A stretch of 64,000 nt of DNA from assembly GCA_027923505.1 (NCBI GenBank), contig BROI01000010.1, forward strand, positions 868,001-932,000, written 5' to 3'. Source of the DNA: Mayamaea pseudoterrestris. Lineage: Eukaryota > Bacillariophyta > Bacillariophyceae > Sellaphorales > Sellaphoraceae. The notes under the pieces were generated by a model. The model did no database searches, was not told the origin of the DNA, and saw nothing but the letters and a program-made list of their open reading frames with translations. Made by a program: the position numbers and the translations under genes. The first letter of the stretch is position 1, and every line of letters starts with the position of its first letter. Shown here piece by piece: positions 19,775 through 31,912 of the stretch.

Positions 19775-21176
19775 ATGACGTCGTTGTCTTCGGCAAACGC
19801 AAAGCCAGACGCCTTCACGGACGCGGAGAACCGACGCATGTCTCTCTTTAATCGCTACGCGACGTTAGGAGATGAAGCCAGTGCCATGCGCAAGCGCCGG
19901 AAAGCTCTTGAGGAGGAGATGGAAGCAATTCAGAACAAGCAAGTTGCACTTGACCATGAACAAGTTCGACTTGGTCGAGCCGCGCAAGCGGCGCAAGCAT
20001 CGACGGAAACGTTTCACGGCAAGATTCGCAAGCTTCAAACAGAACATCAGCAAGTCAAGGACGCCATGGATGAAGTAACAATTGCTCGAGACGCGGTTCG
20101 TCGTCGGCGCGACAATATGCAAAGCGAAGGCCGCTTGGAGCGAATTAGATTTTTGGAGTTGTCCAGAGAATTTCGCGCCAGCTGCAAGCGTTTACGAGCG
20201 TCGGCCTTGGCTTGCGGTTTGGAGCAAGCATCAATGCAAGCGTACTTGGAGACGAATGGAGTAGACATTCACAGTCACGATCATGTCGACGACGATAAAG
20301 TCATGTTAGATGATGATGACTTGGATGACGACCCAGCAACCTGGAAGATCGAATCGAATGATAAAGAATTAGCTAAACGACTTGAAATATACACGAATAA
20401 GAAGCAATTCAACGACGAGGCGAGTGACAAGGTTCAGCGGGCAGAAGCTGCCAAGCAAGTCATTTGGAAGCAGCTTCAGAGTCGACAGGCGCAGGAGGAC
20501 AATTTACAAGGACAGGCCGAGCGCATTGCCAAGGATAACGCAGATTTGGAGCAACAGATTGAAGAAATGCAACGATTGACACGAGACGTCGAGCAGAAGA
20601 AGGCAAAGATGCTGCGACAACGTACGTATCACGTTCAAAAATTCAAGTATACATGTTTTGTTCGCGAGGTTGTTCCACCTTGTCAATGCGTATTTCCCTC
20701 GCTAAACGTCATCTTTCTTGATAGGATCCATTACGAACCCTTACGCACAAAAGAAGAATTCATCCGTGACGCCCTCTCCTGCGATGACGGCGCGCTTGGG
20801 TAACAGCGCAAAACGTTTCAACTGGTCTGCCACACACGGCAGTCAACGTGACGATCATGATGTTCGTTGCAGCATAAATACCCTGTCGGACGAGCAGCGG
20901 TACCACATTGAAAGCGTCGCTTTGGGAGCAAGCAGTGTCAGCTTATCGAGTCGCCACCAAACTGTTGGAGGAGGAAAACGACCTCGGCGCAACCAGACCT
21001 TTGGATCACGCCTACAGGTTGACGGTGATGCTCTACCAGCAGCGTTTAGCCAAGATATGGATGGAACAGCGACTCCGCAACGTGCGACGAGTGTCTTGGA
21101 TGACGACGACGATGATGACGATGATGATGGAGCGTTGGATTTTGTCGCATTTGGCGGCAAAAAATCGGCCAAGTGA
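19775..21176 (+). CDS. Coiled-coil protein of unknown function
   Basis: Two exons, 19775..20621 and 20725..21176 (103-nt intron, GTACGT donor and TTGATAG acceptor; MLRQ-R-SITNPY is restored in phase), 432 residues. Long heptad-rich helices cover residues ~20-130 and ~195-285, separated by an acidic Asp-rich stretch near 170-190. The second exon is basic and Ser/Thr-rich, with NPYAQKK just after the coil, and ends in a run of ten or more Asp before the tail GALDFVAFGGKKSAK. I do not recognise a family; a structural or cytoskeletal role is only a guess from the coiled coil. The Asp run is a GAT/GAC trinucleotide tract at about 21100-21132. Confidence 0.75.
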
Positions 21177-21297
21177 ATGAATTACTGTGCACTAATGATG
21201 GGCGTCTACCACAATTCGCTCAAAATACGTATCATAATTATAATCATGTATATCAATATGTATATATAAGACATGCTGCTAGTAAAATGTTGCTATC

Positions 21298-22479
21298 TCA
21301 TTCTTGCCGTGGGTATCCATTTCGATGAAGGAGTTCATCCAGCAAGTGCCGCCATTTGGCTCGTTTAGATGGTTCATCTGCTTGCACTGTTGTTGGTCGA
21401 TAACTCCAAAACTCGTCAAAGGCACTGCCTCCTTTGATGCCCATTTGGATAAGAATGCTTGATATGGGGTATATGAGTCGCGTAGAGGATGTGATGATGA
21501 CTTCCTCCCATTGGTCAACTTCGCTCAGCAAAATGGGAGACGGATCAAGTCGCAGTCCACAAGCTGGTGCGCATTCCAATACAAGGTTCCGCACGTACCC
21601 AGACAGGACATCATGTGGTGCAGTTCGAGGCGAACCATCTTTGTAGACGACCAGGACGTTGCTGGAGGAACCTTCCAAAAGCTCCATCTCGTTGTTTTGA
21701 AGCGGCCGTACCATGAGGACTTCTGCGACGCCGGCTGGCTTGTACGCAAGCGGCTGCTCCATCTGCTGTCGTAGACGCGTCCAGGAAGCAATTTTGCATT
21801 GTGCATTGTGGGATCGAGTTGGCATATGGTCGTCAATGGAAATATGGTGTTTGTCGTCGCAACGAGCTGCAATGGCGGCGACGATTGGCTGAACGGACGA
21901 TCGAACGAACATGGGTTTCGCCGTGCTGCAGGCATGTCCTCGAACGATAATTCCTGATAAGTTATCCAAAGACCACAATAGAGTCAATCGAATAAGCTGA
22001 ATTTCAACGTCATCATTGTTGCTATCCCTCTTATTAAAAGGCACATCGAGTAGGATTACGGAAGATTCGGCTTGAGCTAAAAGATGCTTGATTATGGTCC
22101 GCGACTGCTGCAAAGCTCGATCGAATGATACATTTTTGTATTTATCATTCAGCAATGCTCGGAATGAATTTTGCAGTCGATTTATATGGAATTCTTCGCC
22201 CCATATTCTCCATCTATCCTTCGAGTCTTGGTCGCTGCCATTCAGTATAAAATCGCAACGCATAGTGTCATAGGCTCCAGCTCCACCCTCGTCATCCAGT
22301 CTGTCTTCCTTGCGTTCCAAGTATTCCATCCAGCCTGGACTCGTTGTGATGTCAAGCGTGCGTCCGTCCATAATAATCCTCCAGGCAGTCACCTCCGAAA
22401 CAATCACCTCGTCGGACGCAGACGCAGCATCAATTTCCGCTACACAGCACCACCTAGACGCTGGATCATTCGACGTCAT
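21298..22479 (-). CDS. PLP fold-type IV aminotransferase-like protein
   Basis: Intronless, 393 residues, ATG at 22479. The C-terminal two thirds match the class IV aminotransferase / aminodeoxychorismate-lyase fold: CKIASWTRLRQQME carries the candidate PLP lysine; ELLEGSSSNVLVV is the LxEGxxSNxF motif; DGSPRTAPHDVLSGYVRNLVLE is the TAP..VLpGitR block; EVIITSSTRLIYPIS is the strand before the end of the domain. The N-terminal ~100 residues, with WRIIMDGRTLDITTSPGWMEYLE, are an extension of unknown role. Many plant and algal proteins of this type are annotated only as D-amino-acid aminotransferase-like, and the substrate cannot be read from the sequence. No transit peptide is obvious. It converges on the coiled-coil gene with 121 nt between. 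Confidence 0.82.
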   Translation of the reverse strand: MTSNDPASRWCCVAEIDAASASDEVIVSEVTAWRIIMDGRTLDITTSPGWMEYLERKEDRLDDEGGAGAYDTMRCDFILNGSDQDSKDRWRIWGEEFHINRLQNSFRALLNDKYKNVSFDRALQQSRTIIKHLLAQAESSVILLDVPFNKRDSNNDDVEIQLIRLTLLWSLDNLSGIIVRGHACSTAKPMFVRSSVQPIVAAIAARCDDKHHISIDDHMPTRSHNAQCKIASWTRLRQQMEQPLAYKPAGVAEVLMVRPLQNNEMELLEGSSSNVLVVYKDGSPRTAPHDVLSGYVRNLVLECAPACGLRLDPSPILLSEVDQWEEVIITSSTRLIYPISSILIQMGIKGGSAFDEFWSYRPTTVQADEPSKRAKWRHLLDELLHRNGYPRQE

Positions 22480-22764
22480 TTAGCAGTACACGATGAATGG
22501 TTCGCTTGGTTACCAGTTGCGCGGGACGGAATGTTCAAAGCTACCGGTATTTGTTACTGTCGAAGCAAGAGCTGCTGTTAGTTGGGCCGAGAAAGATCCG
22601 AAATCCCATCGAAAACGTGAAGGATCGCGATGCGACTCGCACATTTAGTACCGCTATGACGTGGTGAATGCGCCGATGCCCACTCGATCGCTGACGCGTG
22701 TGTTTAGCCTTTCCTCATCATTGTACCGCCAAGTCAACTACTATATCATATATATGCATAAACA

Positions 22765-25423
22765 ATGGAAGATCCAACTTTATTTGGTGTCGCTTTGACG
22801 ACGCATAGGGAGCATGCGACGGATCCCGCGTCAGACGTCTTTTACTTCCAACTTGAGCAAATCATTGCTGCCATTTCCATATGTTTCTTTCGAACAACAA
22901 TCACAGTCAAGGATGAGCCCTTGCCATTGCAAGTCTTCTTTTCGCTTCTGCTTGGCGTAATGGCATATCGAAAGGAGTCTTATGAGACCATTTGCGCCGT
23001 GGAGCTCTTTTCATACGCCCTACCGTTTCTACTCGGCCGATGGAAGAAAATGAAGGAGAAACCACCCATTGCAAAGACGCTGCAATGGATTGCAATTAGT
23101 GCCGCTTTTTCCTTCCTTCTAGCGCAAACGACGATTTCGGGAAAGCTGTTCAAGGCTTCTTCAATCGTGACGCCTCGATTCGTTACTGCAGCACTAAATA
23201 AACTCTTTCCCATTCAGGAAATGAAGGAGGCATATCGCATCATACAAACATTTTCGAATCCAGACATTCTTCGCAAGCAAGTCGGACACTTGCTATTTGT
23301 TACCTTTCACATACAAGCTGGCATGGGATATCTTGGAATTAACTTTCTGCGGACCGAGCAGGAGCGACGGAACCAGTTACTTCGAATGGACATGTACGGC
23401 GACGATCAACACGAAAACGCGAATGGAGGAGCTACCTCCATCACCAAGCAACAGCAAGCAACAAGAAGGGAGGCTCTCATGGAACGAGCGATCAACTTTA
23501 AACGCATGGCTGGTCCATTCATCATCTTTTCGGCTCTTCCGTACATGTTTCAAATTATACTTTACGGCAACATTAACAAATTCGCCTTTACGTGCTTCCA
23601 GCACGACATTCACCGCAACGTGCGGCTACACCAACTCTTTGACCATGACTCACACTTGACGGCAATGGCAATTGAGTCGTCCATGAGTCCGGAATGTACG
23701 TATTGTTGGCAGCCCCAGCTCTACTACGTCAGCGCACCTCTCACTTACATCGTTTCTTTCAACATGCATAGCCTACGCCAGGTCCATGAATAACGTTGTC
23801 AACACCGTATACGAACTCTTTAATCGCAAGATTTTTAGTCTTCCCAAGATCATGCTGCTCCCAACCGTCATGTCAAAGCAGCCACTCTTAGTGGCCAAGG
23901 TTTTCCCACTCATCATTGGATCCGACTGGCTCAAAGCCACGGTTGTTGCCTACATGACCAACAAGATTGAGCATCTGCAAAAAGAAACGCAGGAACTCCA
24001 AGGCATTCGTTCCAAAGTGGAAGCCTTTGACATTAAAAACGCGGAACTTTTGCAGCGAAGCGGATTGGGCGCCACGCAGTTTACCAGGAAGCGTTGGGAG
24101 GAAATGACGGTGAACATTCAGAATAGACTGGTCGTGCAGGACTTGATTTCGCGGTCCAAGGATTTCTTTTCCTTTATGCAGCGCAACTTTGTGTTCGTTG
24201 CACTCATTGACTGCGCGTTGGCCGACTTAATTGCGCTGTCAAGGATCACGGCCGCCGATACATTCGTATACTCGCGAGCATATGAGGACGCGATTGACAT
24301 GTTGCTCATGCGTAGTCGCGGTGAAGCCGAGTTGGCGAGGATGATGACCGAGATTGACAAATTGCAGGATCTAGCTGGCGTGTGGGAACGCAGTCGGGAT
24401 CGCAAGCTTTTACCATGTCGACTTGCATCGCCGGCGGAAGGAAAAAGCCTCGTAATTCGCAATTTACAATACAGTCGCGGCACGGCGCTTGCTAGAGCCG
24501 ATCATTTGGAGTTGCGTCCCGGCTTTTACGCTTTAACTGGCGGCAACGGTAGTGGGAAGAGCACGCTTTTTCGTCTACTGATGAGCTGCGAAACGAACGA
24601 AAAGAGTGTCGACTTGCCTTCGAGTATAAACCTTCTCACTCCAACAAGTGTTTTCACCGAGGAGGATGACATTGTCCGTGAGTCAAGCTGTGAGACTGAG
24701 CATGATATTCCGGTAATTCTTGAGGAAGTCAGCACGCGCTTGGCTTCTCAAGAAATTATTCTAGATATGGATGGGAAAGCGAGTGCCATAGCTGGTGCCG
24801 CATCAGGGAAACCGCGTGCGTTGAACGAGCTGCATCCGCGTTTATCAATTACAATGCCGTCATCGAGCGTGGTTGAGATCTCGCAAACGTTCTATTGGCC
24901 CCTACACAGCCGTCCCATTGACTGGATATACCACGAAGATGTGCTAGGCACTTGTACGCCAGCCGAACGGTTAGACCGAGCACGGGCGATTGCAGTGAAG
25001 CTGCAGGATCTAGAGTTTTTTCAAAAGTCTGCCACAAACTCGACGGAGGGCGACGAGGATGACTTGCTGGAGGGACTCATACGCGAACTTATCGATGAGA
25101 AGGATGACTGGTTTGGCGATCTTTCGGGTGGCCAGAAAAGTAAAGTCGAGCTTGTGCGCAAGGTCCTTCTGCACGACCGCTGTCCCGATGTGCTCTTGAT
25201 TGACGAGACAATGGCACCTTTGGATCCAACATCCAAGTCACTGGTCATGAGCAAGCTAAAAGCGTTTTGCAGGGACAGCGTTGTGATCGTCATTTACCAC
25301 ACAGATGTTGGCGTAGATAAGCAAGTCGAGGGTAAGACGGTGGAATGCATACCGTCCAACGACTTCTTTGACAGAAATATACACCTTGAGAAAGGTATTG
25401 TGCATGTGAGAGGGACATGCTAA
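22765..25423 (+). CDS. ABCD-like half ABC transporter (peroxisomal acyl-CoA type)
   Basis: Two exons, 22765..23695 and 23772..25423 (76-nt intron; MSPE-SYARSMNNV restored in phase), 860 residues. The N-terminal ~550 residues hold several hydrophobic segments and the ABC_membrane_2-like helix block (SYARSMNNVVNTVYELFNRK). The single nucleotide-binding domain has Walker A GGNGSGKST, a Q-loop region SQTFYWPLHSRPIDWIYH, signature LSGGQKSKVELVRK, Walker B DVLLIDETMAPLD with the catalytic Glu, and switch His in VIVIYHTD. Between Walker A and Q-loop there is an insertion of about 80-100 polar residues not found in typical ABCD proteins. Family members import very-long-chain acyl-CoA into peroxisomes as dimers; substrate here is inferred. 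Confidence 0.85.
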
Positions 25424-25469
25424 CTTTAGATCTATTTTGTTACTGTTAATGAACGTATCATTTCCAAAA

Positions 25470-28400
25470 TTAGCTCTCCGACGCATAGGTCTGGTTGCGG
25501 TTCGCCGCTGCAATCCGTCGCCTCAGTTCCGCGCGTTGTGCACGCTTTTCAGTCGCGGCCATGATTATTTCGGACGTCGGCTCATTCGAATTGGGCGCAG
25601 CTGACTGCTGTTGTGCGTCAAAGTGCCAAGGGATGAGCGGTGTCGCCCTCGAAACGGTCGGGTCCGGCGGCCAGTCGAAGAATCGATCCTTCTTGAATCT
25701 ACTATATGGGATGGCAACAGATCTGGGCTGAGTCCTGCGATTGGTCACGGATCCCAGCATCGTAGAGCAAAAGACGGGGCGATCGCCCTTCATCTCGACC
25801 GCGTCATCATCTTCCTCTTTCACCTCACGCGCTCCAAATTTTCGCTGCCAAAATGTTTTCTTTTGGGCATCCACCTTTGGCAGTTTAAACTCCCTTTCAT
25901 CAGGCTCGGCCACAACCGGCGCAGCATCACCGTATCCATAATCTACTGCATATCCAAGTCCAACGTCAGCTTCCTCCATTTCCTTTTTAAGCTTGGCTGC
26001 CTTTTCGTCGTCTTCTTTCTGTTTCTTCCTCATGGCTTTCTTCGCTAGGTAGACCCGGACAAACAGATTCTATGAACGGTCTTATGTTAGTCATTGTGTC
26101 TGAATATGTAGCTGGCAACAAAAAACGTTTCCAAGCATACATACCTGAGGACCCACGAGAGCAATGGTCAGAATAGAGAAGAAAGTTCGCCACGGAAACA
26201 TGATTAAAATGATACAAAGCGCACTCAGCGATATAAAGAGCCAAAAGGTCAAGTATGGATCGCGCCATGTTGCCAGGTGAAAGCTAATCCTCACAAAATA
26301 TATGGCGATTCGGATCATACGCATTAAAGGACCAAGGAAGGAAGACGCGATACGGTTAATAGGGTTGGCGCTGCGTTCGTTAAGACCGAGCAGCTTATCA
26401 AAGTCGTCCATCACTTGTTTCCTTGCAGCAGAGCCGCCGAGATTAGCTTCTGTTTGCTTGGGTTGGTCATAAGAAGGTGGCGGATGTATTAGTTCGACAG
26501 ATAATCCAAGCGAAACTTTGTGCAGCCTCGTCTCGACCTTCTTCAGATGCACTTGGGGCGGAGTCTTCGTCTTTCCTTTTGTATCAGTGTTCTGCGGAGG
26601 ACCGATTTTAAGTCGCTTTTTGTTCGCGTCGCGTTCAAACAGGCCAGCTTTTGGTGCTATGACTTCCACGTCGTCGTTCCTCGACTTGTTCTGGAGCTCC
26701 TCGTCCTCATCTTGAGGTTCGTCGTCCAGACCGTACATACCAGTATCCCCGGCCATGCCATCGCCCATGACAGTCTCCTCGTCTCCTTCACTCTCGTCGC
26801 TAGACTCGTCATCCTCTTCTTCGCCACCAGCCGCAACATCCGCTTGCGTTGGTGGTGCGGCCGAGTAATAAACCGACAAGCGACCATGCAGTCGCGTAGT
26901 ATTCTCCCCTGAACGACGAACAAATAGTTAAGTACAAGCAAGTGCGAGTAACAACAACCCAAAAATATGTTGTGTGGCATACCTTGTCGAGCCTTGCTGT
27001 TGGTGCTCGGTGCCAGCGCATCCTCAACGGCAAATTTGGGGTACGAGTCGCGCTCCGAAAAGGGAAATTCTCGATGATCATACTCGGTCACTTGCTCGTC
27101 GCCATCCTTACCATCCTTTTTTGGTGATGATCTTTCCTTGCTCTTGCGCTGTTTCGTCCGCTTGGCTATATAAGCCGGCTCCAAGCAAGGAAAGTCGCGA
27201 TCGGTGCGGTACACGAGTGCCTTGGTGATTTCCCAAAGCGTTACCGGCTTGTAACCCAAATTATAACCATCCCCGCGGACATAGTACTGATGATTTAATA
27301 TCAGTTGAATTAAAAGAAAGCCAACCCAGTACGGAGGAACCAGTCTCGCCGAACTCGCAAGGATGCAGTGCATTCCAGCAAAGAACATGTAGAAGGAAAC
27401 GAGTGGTCGCTCGTATAAAACGGCATCCAGCATCATTACCTTTGCCACTTGCCGAAGATTAAGCTGATAAAGGTTAAACTCCCGCATGGTAGCCCGAAAC
27501 GCCCCTCGTGTATATTTTCCAGGCAGATCAATACCGTGACAAGTGACTGCCACATTTCGAAACGTCTTTGGATCTGCGCACGGAACTGTCGGCTGTCCTT
27601 GGATCAATGGTGACGTTGTAACAATGCTCTTTGGATTCTTAAAGTATGAAATCACTGCTGCTCTCTCATTGAACCAGTGCAAACCAAAGCGCAAGCGAAC
27701 GACCCCTCGTGGTCGTCGGTCATAGATAAAGGTTGAATGTCGAAGCGGGAAAGTCACGTCATATTCCGTATCGGGTCGCAGGGCGGCAATGTCAATAACG
27801 ATGCGTCCACAGAACACGTCATTTTCCTTGTTTTTGCGGCTTTTGCAGTCAAAGACACCAACGTACACCTGCCACATGAAGAAAAAGCAAGCGTTCAGTG
27901 GATTGCTCGTACAACGCGCCCTCAACAATTAATATTTAACGTACCTGAGCATATGCATGGTTGATTGGAAATACAGCGCCTCGTTTTGATGCGCACGGCC
28001 ACATTGGCGATCGATATGACGCTACAACGTCAGTTCCAAATGCCATGTCGGCGCAAACAAAGTAGGCGCAAACGTCTGGTTTTGGACGTGCCAAACCGAT
28101 GCAGCCAAGCAACTCAATCTTAAAGGCTCCCAGACGACCATCACGCTGAGGTGTACCCCATGTTTTCTCTGTCGCCTTTGGAACATTTAATCCCCGATTC
28201 ACCTTGGTTGGTGGCTTAATGTATGTGGTGAGAAAGTCGAAGTGTTTGCTTGGCTTGAGTGAATCCTTATATATTTCCTCCTCCGTCATTTGCACCGGCT
28301 CATCAAAGCAGTGATATGGTCTCACGCGAAACTTGCGCTTGACAGGTTTGGCTGCACCAGTGAAGCCGCCGCTTCCGTGGTAAACCGAGTATCGAGCGCG

Positions 28401-29006
28401 TTCCCCAGGTGCGTGCAGCATGGGCACGGCGCTTAAATTGACGGCCGGAAACTCTGGAGGAAGCTGCGGTGGAGCACTTCGAGTACTGGAGCCGATACCA
28501 TCAAGTGAGAAATCGTTTCGAGCTCCATGATGCGCTGGAAAGGAATGCGCATGTGGCATGGGAGGCTTGTAATTTCGTCCGTTCTCGTACTTGTCGTTGC
28601 TGTTTGTGCTGTTATTGCTGTTGCTCTCCTTGGAAACATTTCGCTTCAAGCTTCTTCCACGAGGAAGATCATTTTCATCTTCACTTCTGCTATTGTTCTT
28701 GAATATTCCGCCAAATTTTCGCATCATATTGTTATTGATTGATGTGTTTGACTGCAAAGCAACGTAGGAATCAACGGATCTTCCTCGAGGACGATTTTTG
28801 GATTTCTTCAAACCTTCCTTCTGCTGCTTGGATTCGAGCAATGCGGAATCGTCCTTGGCAAATCCAACCTTTTTGCCTCCTCGCTTCGCCGCCTTGTTTA
28901 CATGATCATACTCGTCGGGCTCGTCGTCCTCAGATGAAGCAGCATCGCGCTTCTTGTTTCCAAACCGAAAGATTTTGGTGCGAGCTGCAGAAGACTCCAT
29001 GCTCAT
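25470..29006 (-). CDS. C2-domain multipass membrane protein
   Basis: Four exons, complement(25470..26069, 26145..26908, 26983..27868, 27945..29006), introns of 74-76 nt, 1103 residues. Residues ~1-180 are basic, Ser/Asn-rich and disordered. A conserved block FRVRPYHCFDEPVQMTEEEIY precedes a C2 domain at about 290-420 (GAFKIELLGCIGLARPKPDVCAYFVCAD, then VYVGVFD, FCGRIVIDIA). Hydrophobic helices lie at about 530-570 and at about 865-905 (LTFWLFISLSALCIILIMFP), with an acidic segment near 670-700 between. This resembles the C2 plus C-terminal membrane-anchor plan of MCTP proteins, which work at membrane contacts, and large C2/membrane proteins of oomycetes. The single C2 with few Asp ligands may bind lipid without calcium. 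Its 3' end is only 46 nt from the ABC gene. Confidence 0.82.
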
Positions 29007-29445
29007 CGCTGAGCTATTCGCGATGCGATGCGACGTACAACCTCACTGTTCCAGCAATCAATTCAGGTTCATTTCTTGATCGTCTCGTCCATTCAATAAA
29101 CTAGGTTGATCATGGAGTGGAGGTCGTGGAGTAACGAAAGATGATGTTGTGTGTGAGTGACAGCGTGACAGCCAACTCGGAGAATCCAAAAAATGTCTTC
29201 GAAATGACCATGACCAAGAAAGCGCTAACTTAGTACCCGAATGTTATGATACGAGTAAGGTACAAGTAGCAGCGACTCATACCAAACATTTGCACGATTA
29301 GCAACTGTAAATATTGATCTTTCTGGTTTAAGCAGAACTTATGTATCATTGTAGCCAGGTTGACGAAAGCAAAGTTGTTGTGCACGCTCATTATAGGACA
29401 CGTGATCCTTGCTCTTTACAATTTTATTCCGCATCCAAACAGAAT
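29007..29445. other. Intergenic region upstream of the C2 gene
   Basis: 439 nt between the C2 gene start and the 3' end of the kinase gene, both on the minus strand. No gene or repeat recognised; it presumably holds the C2 gene promoter and the kinase 3' untranslated region. Confidence 0.4.
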
Positions 29446-31494
29446 CTAGAGAGAAAGATCAGGAAGAGGAACGCGCGGTTTGCGAACGCGTCGGTAGCCA
29501 TAGTTGTAAAACTGGTCCAACGAGTTTTTTTGCACACGAGTCTTGCTTTCGCCACCATCCAATGGACTTCCATAGTCTTCAAACGTATCAAAGTTTTGCG
29601 TCACTCGCTGCACCAGCGGCTTGAAGCGGGAATCCGACTTGGGGCAGGTTCTGGTGAGGTGAAAGACGAAGACTTTCGTGAGCGAAGGGTCATATGCAAT
29701 TAGCCTTTCGAGGCAATTTAAGCCGCCGTACATAGCTGCCAAGACTTACTTTAGGTACTCCAACAGCTCCATAAAGTCACGACTGCCGCTTGGCAAAAGC
29801 GGACCAGGTCTATCGCGGATTCCTTCCCAGTCAAAGCCAGCAAACCAGGGGTGCTGCGCCACCTCTTTGAAGCCATTTTTAAAGTCGGCTCCATTCTGCG
29901 GCGATCCAATCCGACTCTCGGGTCCAGCCAGGAGGCGAGACAAAAAATCGATGCACTCAGGAGATAGCTTGTTCTTGGTGTCGGCAGGCATTTCCAAACA
30001 CTGTCGCCAGCGAAGAATCTTGCGGCACGTCGTCACTGGATCGTCGGCGTAAAATGGTGTGTATCCGACCAAGCACTCAAACATGATAACGCCCAATGAC
30101 CACCAGTCTACGGCGCATGTGTAGGAGAAACCGGATGCGCCATTCTGGGCAGCCAGGACTTCTGGACTGATATAGTCCGGTGTACCGACCGTCGAGAACG
30201 CCATCTGTGATGAAAGGCACGACTTTTTGAGTTTCGAGTGTAGTAGTATTGCTTGCAGCAGACGCATTCCGACTACAACATGAATCATACTTACCTCACG
30301 ACGTGTCTGCGGATCTGGTCGATTAGCTCCACCGTCAATGGACATGGCCATGGCATCGCTTTTATCGCGGTGCGTCGCGTCGCTCATCATGCCTCCGTCC
30401 ACAATCGCGTTGTTGAACCCCATGCTTTGGCCTTGCACCATACCTTGCTGACGAAGCATTGCCAAAACGACTTCTGGTTCTTCGTGAGGGATTGGATCTC
30501 CAACCTTTTTGCACAAGCCAAGATCCGTGAGTCTCAAATGACCACTAGCATCGAGTAGCATGTTGTCAGGTTTAATGTCTCTAGCATGGCGAACGGAAAG
30601 TGGTGAACGGATAAGAAGCATGAATAAAAAATGTACTACATCCCTCACCATATACATACCTATGAATGTATCCCAATGCATGAACACTGCTAATCGCTTG
30701 CGCTGCTTCACCCATGAAGAATCTAGTGGCAGCTTCCGGGAATGTATCTTCGCGAATGAGTAGACTCATGAGATCGCCGCCCGGCATAAACGCCATGACC
30801 ATATAGAGGTAATGCTCGTCAAAGAATGAATAGTACAAAGCTGTCAGCCATCGATTTGAATCTTCCGCTGCCGAAAGCGCTTCACGTTCCGCGTTAACGT
30901 GATGAACTTGGTTCTTGACAATCATCATGTCCTTCTTCATACTCTTGAGTGCGAATATTTGGCCAGCATACGAATCTGTGTGCTTGCCCCGTCGTCTTAC
31001 CAATCGAACCTCTCCAAAGGCGCCGCGACCAATCACTGCGAGTGATTCAAAGTCAGCGACGGAAATCTTTTTGCGACTTTCCTTTTGCACCAGAATTTCC
31101 TCGTGCTCAAGGGCACGTCGGAGCTCCTGCTTTTTCATTTCTGGTAATCCGATCATCTTGTGCTCCAGCTCCGTCTTGCGAACGTGTTTTTCGGTCTGTT
31201 GATCGAGATGGAAGGAAATGGAGAAATGGGAATGAGTGAATAAGTGACGACGTTCCGAGACAAGCATTAACGACGCGGTCATTCACACAAAATTCGACAT
31301 TTGCAGAGTCCATCTCCATTCAAATGATTCAATTAGTGCGGATCTTTCATGCCTCTTACTTGATGTTTTTTGAGGCCATGGTATCGCTGCGAAAGCAAGG
31401 CCTTGGCGCGGTTGGCTCGCTCCTCCATTTCCTTGTCAGCGGCAGCGACGGCATCCTCGTCCAACTGCGTACCCAAGCCGACTGGCTGCTGCAT
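29446..31494 (-). CDS. NDR/LATS-type AGC protein kinase
   Basis: Five exons, complement(29446..29650, 29750..30204, 30295..30580, 30660..31195, 31360..31494), 538 residues; every junction restores family sequence. Residues 10-95 are the basic N-terminal helix region that in NDR kinases binds MOB1. Kinase parts: [12 protein letters not shown] (100-111), Lys129, HRDIKPDN (223-230), DLG instead of DFG (243-245), activation site [15 protein letters not shown] with the NDR Ser at about 322, and [11 protein letters not shown]. An insertion of about 55 residues rich in Met, Gly and Asp sits between DLG and the activation site, where NDRs carry a basic auto-inhibitory insert. In the C-terminal hydrophobic motif FYNYGYRR, Gly (about 522) replaces the Thr phosphorylated by MST kinases. 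Expected roles are cell polarity and division. Confidence 0.92.
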
Positions 31495-31912
31495 GTTCAA
31501 CTAATTAAAATGTACGACACACAACAAGGAAGGTTGAAAACGATCCGTTTCCTTGCCTCATCATGGAAGGATCGCGAATGTTGCCACGCCGTCGGTCGCT
31601 GCTCTGTCGCGTCGCACCACGTTTTAAAAATGTTCTGTAGGCCGAAGTGTACTGCCAAAAACTTTGAAAAATTTCAAAGTTTTTGGCACTGTAGGCTATA
31701 TAGTAGTGGCAAAAACTTTGAAAATCAAAGTTTTTGGCACTGTCGACTTTAAAGTACTGTCAAGTACAGCTAACTGTTTTCATGATTGGCTTTCACTAAC
31801 AGTCATTTTTGTCGTAGCGCAACTAGCGACCATCCGCCAAGGCAGATCCGTCGCCCGACCACACGAGTCACCATGGAAATTTCCACTTTCGCATAGCTAC
31901 ATTCGCTTCGAC
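31495..31912. promoter_or_regulatory. Shared upstream region of kinase and p24 genes
   Basis: 418 nt between two divergent starts, so both promoters must lie here. It includes the double inverted repeat at 31653-31740. No other gene is supported; an open frame from 31664 runs into the p24 gene but begins with a non-ATG codon. Confidence 0.5.
31653..31740. repeat. Two tandem inverted repeats
   Basis: First: TGCCAAAAACTTTGAAA (31653-31669), spacer AA, and its exact reverse complement (31672-31688). Second: GTGGCAAAAACTTTGA (31706-31721), spacer AAA, and TCAAAGTTTTTGGCAC (31725-31740), 15 of 16 paired. Both are followed by CTGT and spaced about 51-54 bp apart, so one arose by duplication of the other. 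Four copies of CAAAAACTTTGA or its complement result. It could be a regulatory element or a small fold-back element. Confidence 0.9.

Noticed and set aside
21100-21132. GAT/GAC trinucleotide tract as a microsatellite locus
   Set aside because: It is the Asp run of a coding exon; similar acidic runs occur in the BRWD-like gene.
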